Below are positions 57,882-64,000 of a DNA stretch of 64,000 bases, piece after piece. A program made the position numbers and the translations under genes. Position 1 is the first letter of the stretch, and each line of letters begins with the position of its first letter. The notes below the pieces were generated by a model. It saw nothing but the letters and a program-made list of their open reading frames with translations. It ran no database searches and was not told the origin of the DNA. The stretch covers positions 26,437 to 90,436 of the forward strand of contig DFEE01000032.1 of assembly GCA_002368645.1 (NCBI GenBank), read 5' to 3'. The stretch comes from Bacteroidales bacterium UBA3810. Its GTDB lineage: Bacteria; Bacteroidota; Bacteroidia; Bacteroidales; Paludibacteraceae.

Positions 57882-58448
57882 CTAACCCAACATATGCTCT
57901 AAAAAAATCTTCACGCCGATACCGATAAGAATAATACCCCCAATCAGTTCCATGTTGAGGTGAATATGTTTGCCTAAAAAAGCACCGAGATAAAAACCGG
58001 CGATGGAGAACATAAAACTTACCCCGCCGATAATTGCTACACCAACCCATATTATCTCCGGCACCGGCACAAAGATAATCCCCGTTGCCAAAGCATCTAT
58101 AGATGTGGCGATTGCTAGTAACAGCAATGCTCCGATACGGAATTCCGCCTGATGCTCTTCCTCCTCCCCATGAAGCGAGTCCCACACCATTTTACCGCCA
58201 ATAACGGACAATAGCACCAACGCAATCCAATGGTCTATAGCGCTAATCGTTTCCGCGAATAACGAACCCGCATAGAAGCTGATTAACGGCATACCACCTT
58301 GAAACGCCCCAAATAAAAATGCCATCAACACCGGCCAACCGATCATCCGTAGTCCCTTCTTACCGCTCGCAATGCCTTTTGCCAACGACACGGACAAACA
58401 ATCCATTGCTAATCCTATAGCAATCAATATGATAGAGTAGATATCCAT
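57882..58448 (-). CDS. mntP: Manganese efflux pump MntP
   Basis: Exports Mn2+ to prevent toxicity (188 residues, six helices). Typical are the paired helices with acidic residues: IGLAMDCLSVSLAKGIA at the start and LLAIATSIDALATGIIF in the second half. GLGLAM(D)-type motifs repeat inverted. The cytosolic loop contains HGEEEEHQAE. Overlaps the MATE gene by 25 bp. I saw no yybP-ykoY manganese riboswitch upstream; as a member of a long operon its control by manganese is uncertain. Confidence 0.93.
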   Translation of the reverse strand: MDIYSIILIAIGLAMDCLSVSLAKGIASGKKGLRMIGWPVLMAFLFGAFQGGMPLISFYAGSLFAETISAIDHWIALVLLSVIGGKMVWDSLHGEEEEHQAEFRIGALLLLAIATSIDALATGIIFVPVPEIIWVGVAIIGGVSFMFSIAGFYLGAFLGKHIHLNMELIGGIILIGIGVKIFLEHMLG

Positions 58449-59761
58449 TTCTTAAATTTATACGGCCAAAGCACCGTCATATAGACCGACCGGAATACAA
58501 GATGTGCCATGTAAGCGGCATAAAGAGCGTGCATCCCGTAATGACCATGTCCCGCCCAATAGACCAGCAAAAAGAATACCACCGACCCGATCATCGAATT
58601 GCGCATCACCTTACCGTCTGTTGCACCGGTAAATACACCGTCCCACAGAAAAGCCAAACTCGACAAATACGGCATTACCATCAGCCAAATATAATATGGT
58701 TGAGCCGTCGTCAAAACCAGCGGATCATCGCTGATAAGGCCTATCATGTCGTCGCTTCGGAAAATGAATAATAGCGTAAACACCGTCCCGATAACGACTC
58801 CCCATAAATGCACATCCCGGACTGTCATACGGATTAGAGTAGGGTTTTTCTCCCCTACAAATCGTCCCACCATCGCTTCTGCCGCATAGGCGAAACCGTC
58901 GCAGAAATAACTGAATACCATGAAAAGTTGCATCATGATACTGCTCACCGCCAACTCCTCGTCACCATATTGGGAAGCAATCGCCGTGAAACCGACATAC
59001 ACCACCATGAAACAGATATTGCGGATAACAAGGTCGCTGTTGAGGCTCGCATACGAGCGTAGTGTCGCCTTAAAGGCTACTTTGTCTGCGGCATGACGCA
59101 AACCCGCTTTCACTATATCGCGGTACCGAACAGCACAGATAATGCCTGCCACAACGACTCCCGTATATTGCGCAATAACTGTCCCGTAAGCCACACCCAT
59201 TACGCCCGCCTCCGTATAAAAGGCCAGACCGAAAGACGCAATCACATTCACAACATTGACCGTCAAATCACAGAGAAGTGACGCCATCGTGTTTTGTTCC
59301 CCGATAAAGAACCCTTTGGCGGTAAACAACAATAGTGTTGCTGGTGCTGCCCATATGCGGATAAAGAAGTAATCATGACTATATTGCCCTACACCCTCCG
59401 AGGAGGGAATGACCTCCATAATGCCGTAATAAACAGGCCACTGGATTGACCATAGCAGCAGTGTTCCCGCCATACAGATACCCACTGCTTGAAGCAATAT
59501 CCCACCTTGCGTCTCCTTATCGCCGCGACCGAATGCCTGAGCTACCATACCGCTCGTTCCGACTCGCAGAAAACCGAAACACCAGTACAATATATTGAAT
59601 ATCATACTGCTGATAGCTATTCCTCCTATCGCCGACGCATCCGCTATATGACCTACAATAGCGGTATCGACTATCCCCACAAGCGGAACAGTGATGGACG
59701 CAAAAATCGCAGGAATCGCTAAACGCAATACTTCCTTATTTATCGTAGGATTATTCTTCAT
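58424..59761 (-). CDS. MATE family efflux transporter (DinF-like)
   Basis: A 445-residue multidrug/toxin exporter with twelve helices. LRLAIPAIFASITVPLVGIVDTAIVGHI is the standard N-terminus, and GAT-type motif FGRGDKETQGGILLQA follows the second helix pair. Residues RVGTSGMVAQAFGRG resemble the DinF subgroup. The mid part FLRVGTSG and the second repeat EAMVGRFVGEKNP are visible. Substrate unknown. Overlaps the RNase R-like gene by 11 bp and mntP by 25 bp. Confidence 0.93.
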   Translation of the reverse strand: MKNNPTINKEVLRLAIPAIFASITVPLVGIVDTAIVGHIADASAIGGIAISSMIFNILYWCFGFLRVGTSGMVAQAFGRGDKETQGGILLQAVGICMAGTLLLWSIQWPVYYGIMEVIPSSEGVGQYSHDYFFIRIWAAPATLLLFTAKGFFIGEQNTMASLLCDLTVNVVNVIASFGLAFYTEAGVMGVAYGTVIAQYTGVVVAGIICAVRYRDIVKAGLRHAADKVAFKATLRSYASLNSDLVIRNICFMVVYVGFTAIASQYGDEELAVSSIMMQLFMVFSYFCDGFAYAAEAMVGRFVGEKNPTLIRMTVRDVHLWGVVIGTVFTLLFIFRSDDMIGLISDDPLVLTTAQPYYIWLMVMPYLSSLAFLWDGVFTGATDGKVMRNSMIGSVVFFLLVYWAGHGHYGMHALYAAYMAHLVFRSVYMTVLWPYKFKKWISTLSY

Positions 59762-61130
59762 TGGATATTAGTTCAAAATCGACTTGACTCTTAAGCGTAT
59801 CGGCGCGTACAACCCGTACCCGTACAGCATCGCCTAAACTGTAACTCTTTCCCGTATAGCGACCGACAAGACGGTAGTTCTTCTCGTCAAAATCAAAGTA
59901 ATCTTCTTCACTTAACTCACTGACATGTACCATTCCTTCGCAGTGGTTCTCGTCAATGCGCACAAAAATACCATATTCCTGCACACTCACGATATGCCCC
60001 TCAAACTCCAAACCCAGTCGGTCTTGCATATATACGCTCTGATAATACTTAATCGAGTCTCGCTCTGCCTCCGCTGCGGCTACTTCCGTCTCCGAGCAGT
60101 GCTTCGCAATGGTCTCTAATTCCGCCAACGGATAGGACTCTTTCTTGCCTTTCAAAACATACGCGCTTAATAGCCGATGAACCATCAGGTCCGGATAACG
60201 ACGAATCGGCGAAGTGAAATGGGTGTAGCAACTGAACTGTAATCCGTAATGACCTATATTGACGGTCGAATAAACCGCCTTTGCTTGTGCGCGAATCATT
60301 AACATGTCTAAGGCTGACTCAAAAGCGGCACGCTCCTGCTCATCATGAGCGTACGCCTTGTGGCGCTTCTCAAACTTACGCAGGTCCTTCAGCTTGTCTT
60401 GATCGGGCTTGTCGTGCACACGGTAAATAAAGGGCTTATCCCCTACATGCGTCGCTACCGTCCGGTTGGCGAGCAACATCAACTCCTCAATAAGATGGTG
60501 CGCTTCATTCGCCTCCTCAAAATATATCCGCACGGGATGATTAAACTCATTGAGCTCAAAACGAATATCATCACCCTCTATATCCATTGCACCCTTGGCA
60601 ATTCGTGCCTTCCTGAGCGCAATAGCCATAAGGTTGAGTTCTCGTATTGCTTCTGTCAATTGCTTGCCCCGCTCATCGCCTTCCCAACGACCTGTCTCAC
60701 CCTTGATAATCTCCTGCGCTTCGTCGTAATTGAGGCGAAAATCCGAGTGAATAACCGTCCGGCATATCTTGTATTTATCGACCTTCCCGTCTGCTTGCAT
60801 CGTGAATATCACCGACATACAGAGCCTGTCCTCATTCGGCATGAGCGAGCATTGGTCGTTACTAAGCTCTTCCGGCAACATCGGAATAACCTTGTCCACA
60901 AGGTAAGTCGATGTCCCTTTCTCATAAGCCTCCTTGTCCGTGTCCGAACCCGGAGTTACGAAATAACTCACATCCGCTATATGAACACCGACACGGTACT
61001 GACCGCCGCCTAAAAACTCATAACTGATTGCATCATCAAAATCCTTGGCACTCGCCGGATCTATCGTGAATGTCAAGGCTTCGCGCATATCCCGACGACG
61101 GAGTATCTCTTGTTCGTAATCAATCTTCAT
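59751..61130 (-). CDS. rnr: RNase R/II family exoribonuclease lacking the N-terminal cold-shock domains
   Basis: Processive 3'-5' exoribonuclease core (459 residues). The catalytic RNB domain starts almost at once: MREALTFTIDPASAKDFDDAIS (D24, D30, D32, D33 in the DPxxAxDxDD motif), VHIADVSYFV, VIPMLPEELSNDQCSL and HFTSPIRRYPDLMVHRLL. A C-terminal S1 domain (~365-455) follows. Normal RNase R is about 700-750 residues with two cold-shock domains before RNB; here xseB occupies that place. Start ATG 61130 (TTG 61136 possible). Not decayed: the frame is intact and overlaps both neighbours. Confidence 0.88.
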   Translation of the reverse strand: MKIDYEQEILRRRDMREALTFTIDPASAKDFDDAISYEFLGGGQYRVGVHIADVSYFVTPGSDTDKEAYEKGTSTYLVDKVIPMLPEELSNDQCSLMPNEDRLCMSVIFTMQADGKVDKYKICRTVIHSDFRLNYDEAQEIIKGETGRWEGDERGKQLTEAIRELNLMAIALRKARIAKGAMDIEGDDIRFELNEFNHPVRIYFEEANEAHHLIEELMLLANRTVATHVGDKPFIYRVHDKPDQDKLKDLRKFEKRHKAYAHDEQERAAFESALDMLMIRAQAKAVYSTVNIGHYGLQFSCYTHFTSPIRRYPDLMVHRLLSAYVLKGKKESYPLAELETIAKHCSETEVAAAEAERDSIKYYQSVYMQDRLGLEFEGHIVSVQEYGIFVRIDENHCEGMVHVSELSEEDYFDFDEKNYRLVGRYTGKSYSLGDAVRVRVVRADTLKSQVDFELISNEE

Positions 61131-61317
61131 GCTCAAGCTCCATTTCCGTTTCTATCTTGGCGATTTGCTCGCGGCATATAGCTAAGTACTGCCGCGCTTC
61201 GGACGCTTTCTTCCGATAGACTTCCATTGAGAGCGCCGATGCACCCTCTAACTCGCGTATAATCGCCTCTGCCTTAGCCAAGGCGTCGTCGTAAGATAAT
61301 TTATTGTCCTTTTCCAT
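61120..61317 (-). CDS. xseB: Exodeoxyribonuclease VII small subunit
   Basis: Small helical partner of XseA in degrading single-stranded DNA (65 residues). LSYDDALAKAEAIIRELEG is the family signature, followed by a coiled second helix with YRKKASEARQYLAICREQIAKIE. Overlaps the sugar transferase gene by 17 bp and the RNase R-like gene by 17 (11 from its ATG). xseA is not next to it, which is unusual for Bacteroidetes, where I expect xseA-xseB. Confidence 0.9.
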   Translation of the reverse strand: MEKDNKLSYDDALAKAEAIIRELEGASALSMEVYRKKASEARQYLAICREQIAKIETEMELEHED

Positions 61318-62515
61318 GAATCAAAACACCTAAGGTGTAAAATAATATCTTTATATCCAACCCCAACGACATGTTTTCTATATAGACGATGTCGTAATTG
61401 AGTCGGTTTACCATTTTCTCGATGGTGTCCGTATAGCCGACCCGAATAGGACCCCAAGAGGTCAAACCCGGGCGAACCTTATATATAAGGCAGTAGTAGG
61501 GCGCTTTCTCTTCTATCTGCTTGATAAAAAAGGCGCGCTCCGGACGTGGACCCACTAACGACATATCACCCCGTAACACATTCCACATCTGCGGCAATTC
61601 GTCCAAACGGAATTTCCGCATCCAGCGACCCGAAGACGTAATCCGATTATCATCTACACTGCTCAATTGCGGCTCGTCTTCCTCAGCACCCTCAATCATG
61701 GTTCTGAATTTCAGGATATTGAACGGCAACCCATGTAGTCCTATACGCTCTTGCTTGTATATAATGGGCCCCTTAGAACTGACCTTCACCATGATGGCTA
61801 AAAAGAGGTATAGCGGGGACAATATAATGAGTGCCAGCCCGGACACCACTACATCGCAGGCGCGCTTGATACTTATCTCGGCATCGGTCAACTTAAGCTC
61901 GGAAACCGGTATCAACGGCCGCCCCTCAACCCGTTCAATACGGGCTGCACCCGTCAACATGTCATACACACGCGGCACAACATAAATATCTTTGCCCGTA
62001 GGGTAGGCTTCCCGTATCCGGCGATATATCTCCTCATTAGGTGCATCTTCCGGCAAATCAATGATAACAGCCTCTTCCTCAAGGTTCCGCTTATGGGAAA
62101 TAGTCGTGATAATTCGCCGCGGGATGTAACTGATAAAGAACTGCATTAAAAACAGCACCACTAAGGATTGCCAGTATTGTTGGTATGCCTCTACTTTATC
62201 GTCTATGATAATAAGGAAGAATGCCGTCAGACTGATTACCGCTGCGGAAATCAAGGTCTTTTGGAACTCCTTTATATATTTCTTGTGTAGTACCCTGAGA
62301 TAGTACCCTGATAGATAATACACGATGAGACAGCCGATAGGGTAGAGGATAAGCGGGGCGGTAAAATCAAATGCCGGTATCAGCACCGTATCGACACCGA
62401 ATAGCCGCTTTTCATATACAAGCCAGCGGAAGAGCAAAAAACTCAACCACACAACCTCCGCGGACAAAAAATCCGTGATAACGTACTTCAACTGTTGTTT
62501 CCTATATAATGTCAT
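61301..62515 (-). CDS. Polyprenyl-phosphate sugar phosphotransferase (initiating sugar transferase)
   Basis: Attaches the first sugar-1-phosphate to undecaprenyl phosphate to start surface-glycan synthesis (404 residues). Four or five N-terminal helices, a central soluble domain, and the C-terminal bacterial sugar transferase domain: SIKRACDVVVSGLALIILSPLYLFLAI, GPIIYKQERIGLHG, FNILKFRTM, FRLDELPQMWNVLRGDMSLVGPRPERAFFI. All conserved residues including the DE pair are seen. The polysaccharide cluster at 14-21 kb has no initiating enzyme of its own, so this gene may serve it. Confidence 0.93.
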   Translation of the reverse strand: MTLYRKQQLKYVITDFLSAEVVWLSFLLFRWLVYEKRLFGVDTVLIPAFDFTAPLILYPIGCLIVYYLSGYYLRVLHKKYIKEFQKTLISAAVISLTAFFLIIIDDKVEAYQQYWQSLVVLFLMQFFISYIPRRIITTISHKRNLEEEAVIIDLPEDAPNEEIYRRIREAYPTGKDIYVVPRVYDMLTGAARIERVEGRPLIPVSELKLTDAEISIKRACDVVVSGLALIILSPLYLFLAIMVKVSSKGPIIYKQERIGLHGLPFNILKFRTMIEGAEEDEPQLSSVDDNRITSSGRWMRKFRLDELPQMWNVLRGDMSLVGPRPERAFFIKQIEEKAPYYCLIYKVRPGLTSWGPIRVGYTDTIEKMVNRLNYDIVYIENMSLGLDIKILFYTLGVLIHGKGQ

Positions 62516-62527
62516 ATGCTTTTATTC

Positions 62528-63115
62528 TCACTCCCTTATCACCACTTCGCTGCCGTCTTCCATTATCTTCACAATCCGCGAAGGCATTTTTTCTTCCTCA
62601 TCCTCACGCCGATACTCGCAGATATAATCGACCCCTTGTCGGATAGCCTCGCTTATTTGCGAAAAATTCTTCGCCGTTGGCTCACCGCTGATATTCGCCG
62701 AAGTGGAGACTATGGGCTTCCCCAAGCCGTCACATAGTGCCTTCGAGAATGCCTCTTTCGTTACCCGTATCCCTAACGACCCGTCCTCTGCAATCAACTC
62801 CGGCGCAACACCCGTAACATGGGGATAAATATAGGTTGTCGGCCGCTCATCGCTCACTATTGGCTGCACAGCCGCTGGGACCGCAGCCACTGCGGGCTGC
62901 ACAGTCGCCGGGACTGGCGTCACGCCGGCGGTAAGTACAAGCATCGACTTGCTGTCGCTGCGGCGCTTAAGCGCATATATCCTGCGCACAGCTGCACTGT
63001 TGGTCGCATCGCAACCTATCCCCCATACCGTATCGGTCGGGTACAATATAATTCCTCCTGCGCGCAACACACGCAAAGCGGCATCCAAATCCGTCTCTGA
63101 ATAGGGCTTCTCCAT
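62528..63115 (-). CDS. Sua5/YciO/YrdC family threonylcarbamoyl-AMP synthase, atypical middle
   Basis: Makes threonylcarbamoyl-AMP for t6A37 of ANN-decoding tRNAs (195 residues). Conserved: GGIILYPTDTVWGIGCDAT, YALKRRSDSKSMLVL, TTYIYPHVTGVAPELIAEDGSLGIRV and GKPIVSTSANISGEPTAKNFSQI. Between MLVL and TTYIYP (61-92), relatives usually have a helix segment. This protein instead has an Ala/Pro/Val sequence in two 11-residue copies (VPATVQPAVAA, VPAAVQPIV). The start ATG 63115 lies 9 bases behind the -7 box, so the leader is extremely short. It opens the seven-gene run. Confidence 0.9.
   Translation of the reverse strand: MEKPYSETDLDAALRVLRAGGIILYPTDTVWGIGCDATNSAAVRRIYALKRRSDSKSMLVLTAGVTPVPATVQPAVAAVPAAVQPIVSDERPTTYIYPHVTGVAPELIAEDGSLGIRVTKEAFSKALCDGLGKPIVSTSANISGEPTAKNFSQISEAIRQGVDYICEYRREDEEEKMPSRIVKIMEDGSEVVIRE
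62862..62914 (-). repeat. 33-bp coding direct repeat in the Sua5/YrdC gene
   Basis: GGCTGCACAGCCGCTGGGAC (62862-62881) recurs 33 bp later as GGCTGCACAGTCGCCGGGAC (62895-62914). The period equals 11 codons. Confidence 0.85.
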
Positions 63116-63123
63116 AACGCTTG

Positions 63124-63155
63124 CAAAGATACAACATTTTGGGCATTTATGCAAA
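63124..63155 (-). promoter_or_regulatory. Promoter of the Sua5/YrdC operon
   Basis: On the minus strand TTTG, 20 bases, TATCTTTG. Its -7 box ends 9 bases before the start codon. Confidence 0.8.
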
Positions 63156-63210
63156 TTTAATTCCAAATATTCGCGGATTTTAGATAAATTTGCAACAAAA
63201 TGGAGAAAAA

Positions 63211-63242
63211 TTTGCACAACCCAAAAAAAAGTTGTACCTTTG
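63211..63242 (+). promoter_or_regulatory. Promoter of pckA
   Basis: TTTG (63211-63214), 20 bases, TACCTTTG (63235-63242). Leader about 40 nt. Confidence 0.85.
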
Positions 63243-63288
63243 TGCGCGATTTTAAAGGTATCAGCAATTTTATTAATTATATTTTTTT

Positions 63289-64000
63289 ATGAAACAGATT
63301 GATTTGACACAGTACGGCATCACAGGCGCTACTGTGATTGCCCACAACCCTTCCTACGAAGAGTTGTTCAAAGCTGAAATGGATCCTTCTTTGACCGGTT
63401 ATGAGAAGGGCCAACTCACCGAACTCGGTGCAGTGAATGTAATGACCGGTATCTTTACAGGCCGCTCGCCTAAGGACAAATACATCGTCGATGACGCACA
63501 GTCGCACGATAAAGTCTGGTGGACTACCGAGGGCTATAAGAACGATAACCACCCTATGTCCGAAGAAGTTTGGGCGAAGGTGAAGGAAATCGCTAAAAAA
63601 GAACTCTCTAACAAGAACCTTTATGTAGTGGACGCTTTCTGCGGTGCTAATAAGGCTACTCGTCTGGCAGTTCGTTTTATTGTGGAAGTAGCTTGGCAGG
63701 CTCACTTTGTGGAGAATATGTTTATCAAACCCACAGAGGAAGAGCTCGAGAACTTCGAACCTAACTTCGTTATCTACAATGCTTCCAAAGCTAAAGTAGA
63801 GAACTACAAAGAGTTAGGCCTCAACTCCGAGACTTGCGTAGCGTTCAATACCACTACCCGCGAACAGGTTATCATCAACACCTGGTACGGTGGCGAGATG
63901 AAGAAAGGTATGTTCTCCATGCAGAACTACTACCTCCCCTTGAAGGGTATTGCTTCCATGCACTGCTCTGCCAATACCGATATGGAGGGTAAGAACACCG
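63289..64000 (+). CDS. pckA: Phosphoenolpyruvate carboxykinase (ATP), N-terminal part
   Basis: Interconverts oxaloacetate and phosphoenolpyruvate with ATP/ADP. In fermenting Bacteroidales it mostly fixes CO2 toward succinate (family knowledge). The first 237 residues are visible and the gene runs off the window. Motifs: GAVNVMTGIFTGRSPKDKYIV (substrate site with the RSPKDK arginine and lysine), VVDAFCGAN, RFIVEVAWQAHFVENMFI and TWYGGEMKKGMFSMQNYYLP, the latter just before the kinase-1 region. ATG 63289 is the first codon after the promoter. Confidence 0.97.
   Translation, partial: MKQIDLTQYGITGATVIAHNPSYEELFKAEMDPSLTGYEKGQLTELGAVNVMTGIFTGRSPKDKYIVDDAQSHDKVWWTTEGYKNDNHPMSEEVWAKVKEIAKKELSNKNLYVVDAFCGANKATRLAVRFIVEVAWQAHFVENMFIKPTEEELENFEPNFVIYNASKAKVENYKELGLNSETCVAFNTTTREQVIINTWYGGEMKKGMFSMQNYYLPLKGIASMHCSANTDMEGKNT

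Noticed and set aside
60345..61013. 222-codon plus-strand frame opposite the RNase R-like gene
   Set aside because: Opposite a conserved catalytic domain; no promoter, no motif.

Overview
The window comes from a member of the Bacteroidales. A gut or rumen type lineage close to Paludibacteraceae is my inference. The evidence is the promoter style (a TTG at -33 and TAnnTTTG at -7, always exactly 20 bases apart in the promoters I could place), near absence of Shine-Dalgarno sequences, T9SS-type C-terminal sorting tails, a SusD-like protein, BspA-like leucine-rich repeats, the short (286 aa) Bacteroidetes primary sigma factor, DUF5606, CBM20-GH77 MalQ and an acyl-CoA:succinate transferase. The window is mostly chromosomal housekeeping DNA. 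I see no prophage, insertion sequence, CRISPR array or rRNA operon.

Layout. 1-2.4 kb (minus): start of a ClC channel gene, obg, adk and HU. 2.4-6.7 kb (plus): rhomboid protease, rpsF-rpsR-rplI, L31, a PnuC-like transporter and an RluA-type pseudouridine synthase. 6.7-9.3 kb (minus): a BspA-like surface protein. 9.4-9.8 kb: a decayed YhcG/DUF1016 nuclease gene. 9.9-13.2 kb: comM/yifB, a membrane LytTR regulator and an SGNH hydrolase. 13.4-14 kb: rpsP with a long Ala/Glu tail. 14.1-21.1 kb: a compact surface-polysaccharide cluster (flippase, polymerase, five glycosyltransferases with overlapping genes), followed by two envelope genes (DUF4886; HhH plus beta-barrel). 23.6-26.5 kb: aldo/keto reductase, DUF5606, Nif3-like and zinc-ribbon genes. 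26.6-29.4 kb: parC and a small membrane protein. 29.6-31 kb: A-type flavoprotein and rubredoxin, a pair for O2 or NO reduction. 31.0-31.8 kb: a gene-poor region with 11-bp periodic repeats and a candidate small RNA. 31.8-34.2 kb: a small T9SS-sorted protein and an orphan SusD-like protein. 34.2-35.9 kb: a two-gene chromate transporter and udk. 36-39.1 kb: ftsH and lpxB. 39.1-39.5 kb: 11-bp tandem repeats and an orphan T9SS tail. 39.5-43.6 kb: CotH-like protein, panD, tgt, lptG-like. 43.6-48.4 kb (minus): rpoD, tRNA-Arg(TCT), a UvrD-type helicase and an acetyl-CoA hydrolase/transferase. 48.5-56.9 kb: DEAD-box helicase converging on and overlapping rsmF; then miaB, clpX, clpP, malQ (minus). 57.0-63.1 kb (minus): a seven-gene run from a Sua5/YrdC gene through a sugar transferase, xseB, a shortened RNase R, MATE, mntP and a UPF0104 protein. 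63.3 kb to the end: the start of pckA.

Genes that work together include the polysaccharide cluster with the distant initiating sugar transferase at 61.3 kb; lpxB and the LptG-like permease in lipopolysaccharide assembly; clpP with clpX; FprA with rubredoxin; and pckA with the CoA transferase in succinate/propionate type fermentation (inference).

The most interesting signals are not protein genes. They are a self-contained ~72-nt transcription unit near 31.5 kb, two families of degenerate periodic spacer repeats (8 bp at 5.7 and 30.7 kb; 11 bp at 31.1, 31.4 and 39.2 kb), a fixed 20-bp promoter spacing, structured leaders before rpsF and rpsP, a perfect clamp-binding-like pentapeptide at the end of ParC, an antisense gene overlap of 149 bp, and several truncated or rebuilt proteins (RNase R, ChrA half, Sua5).
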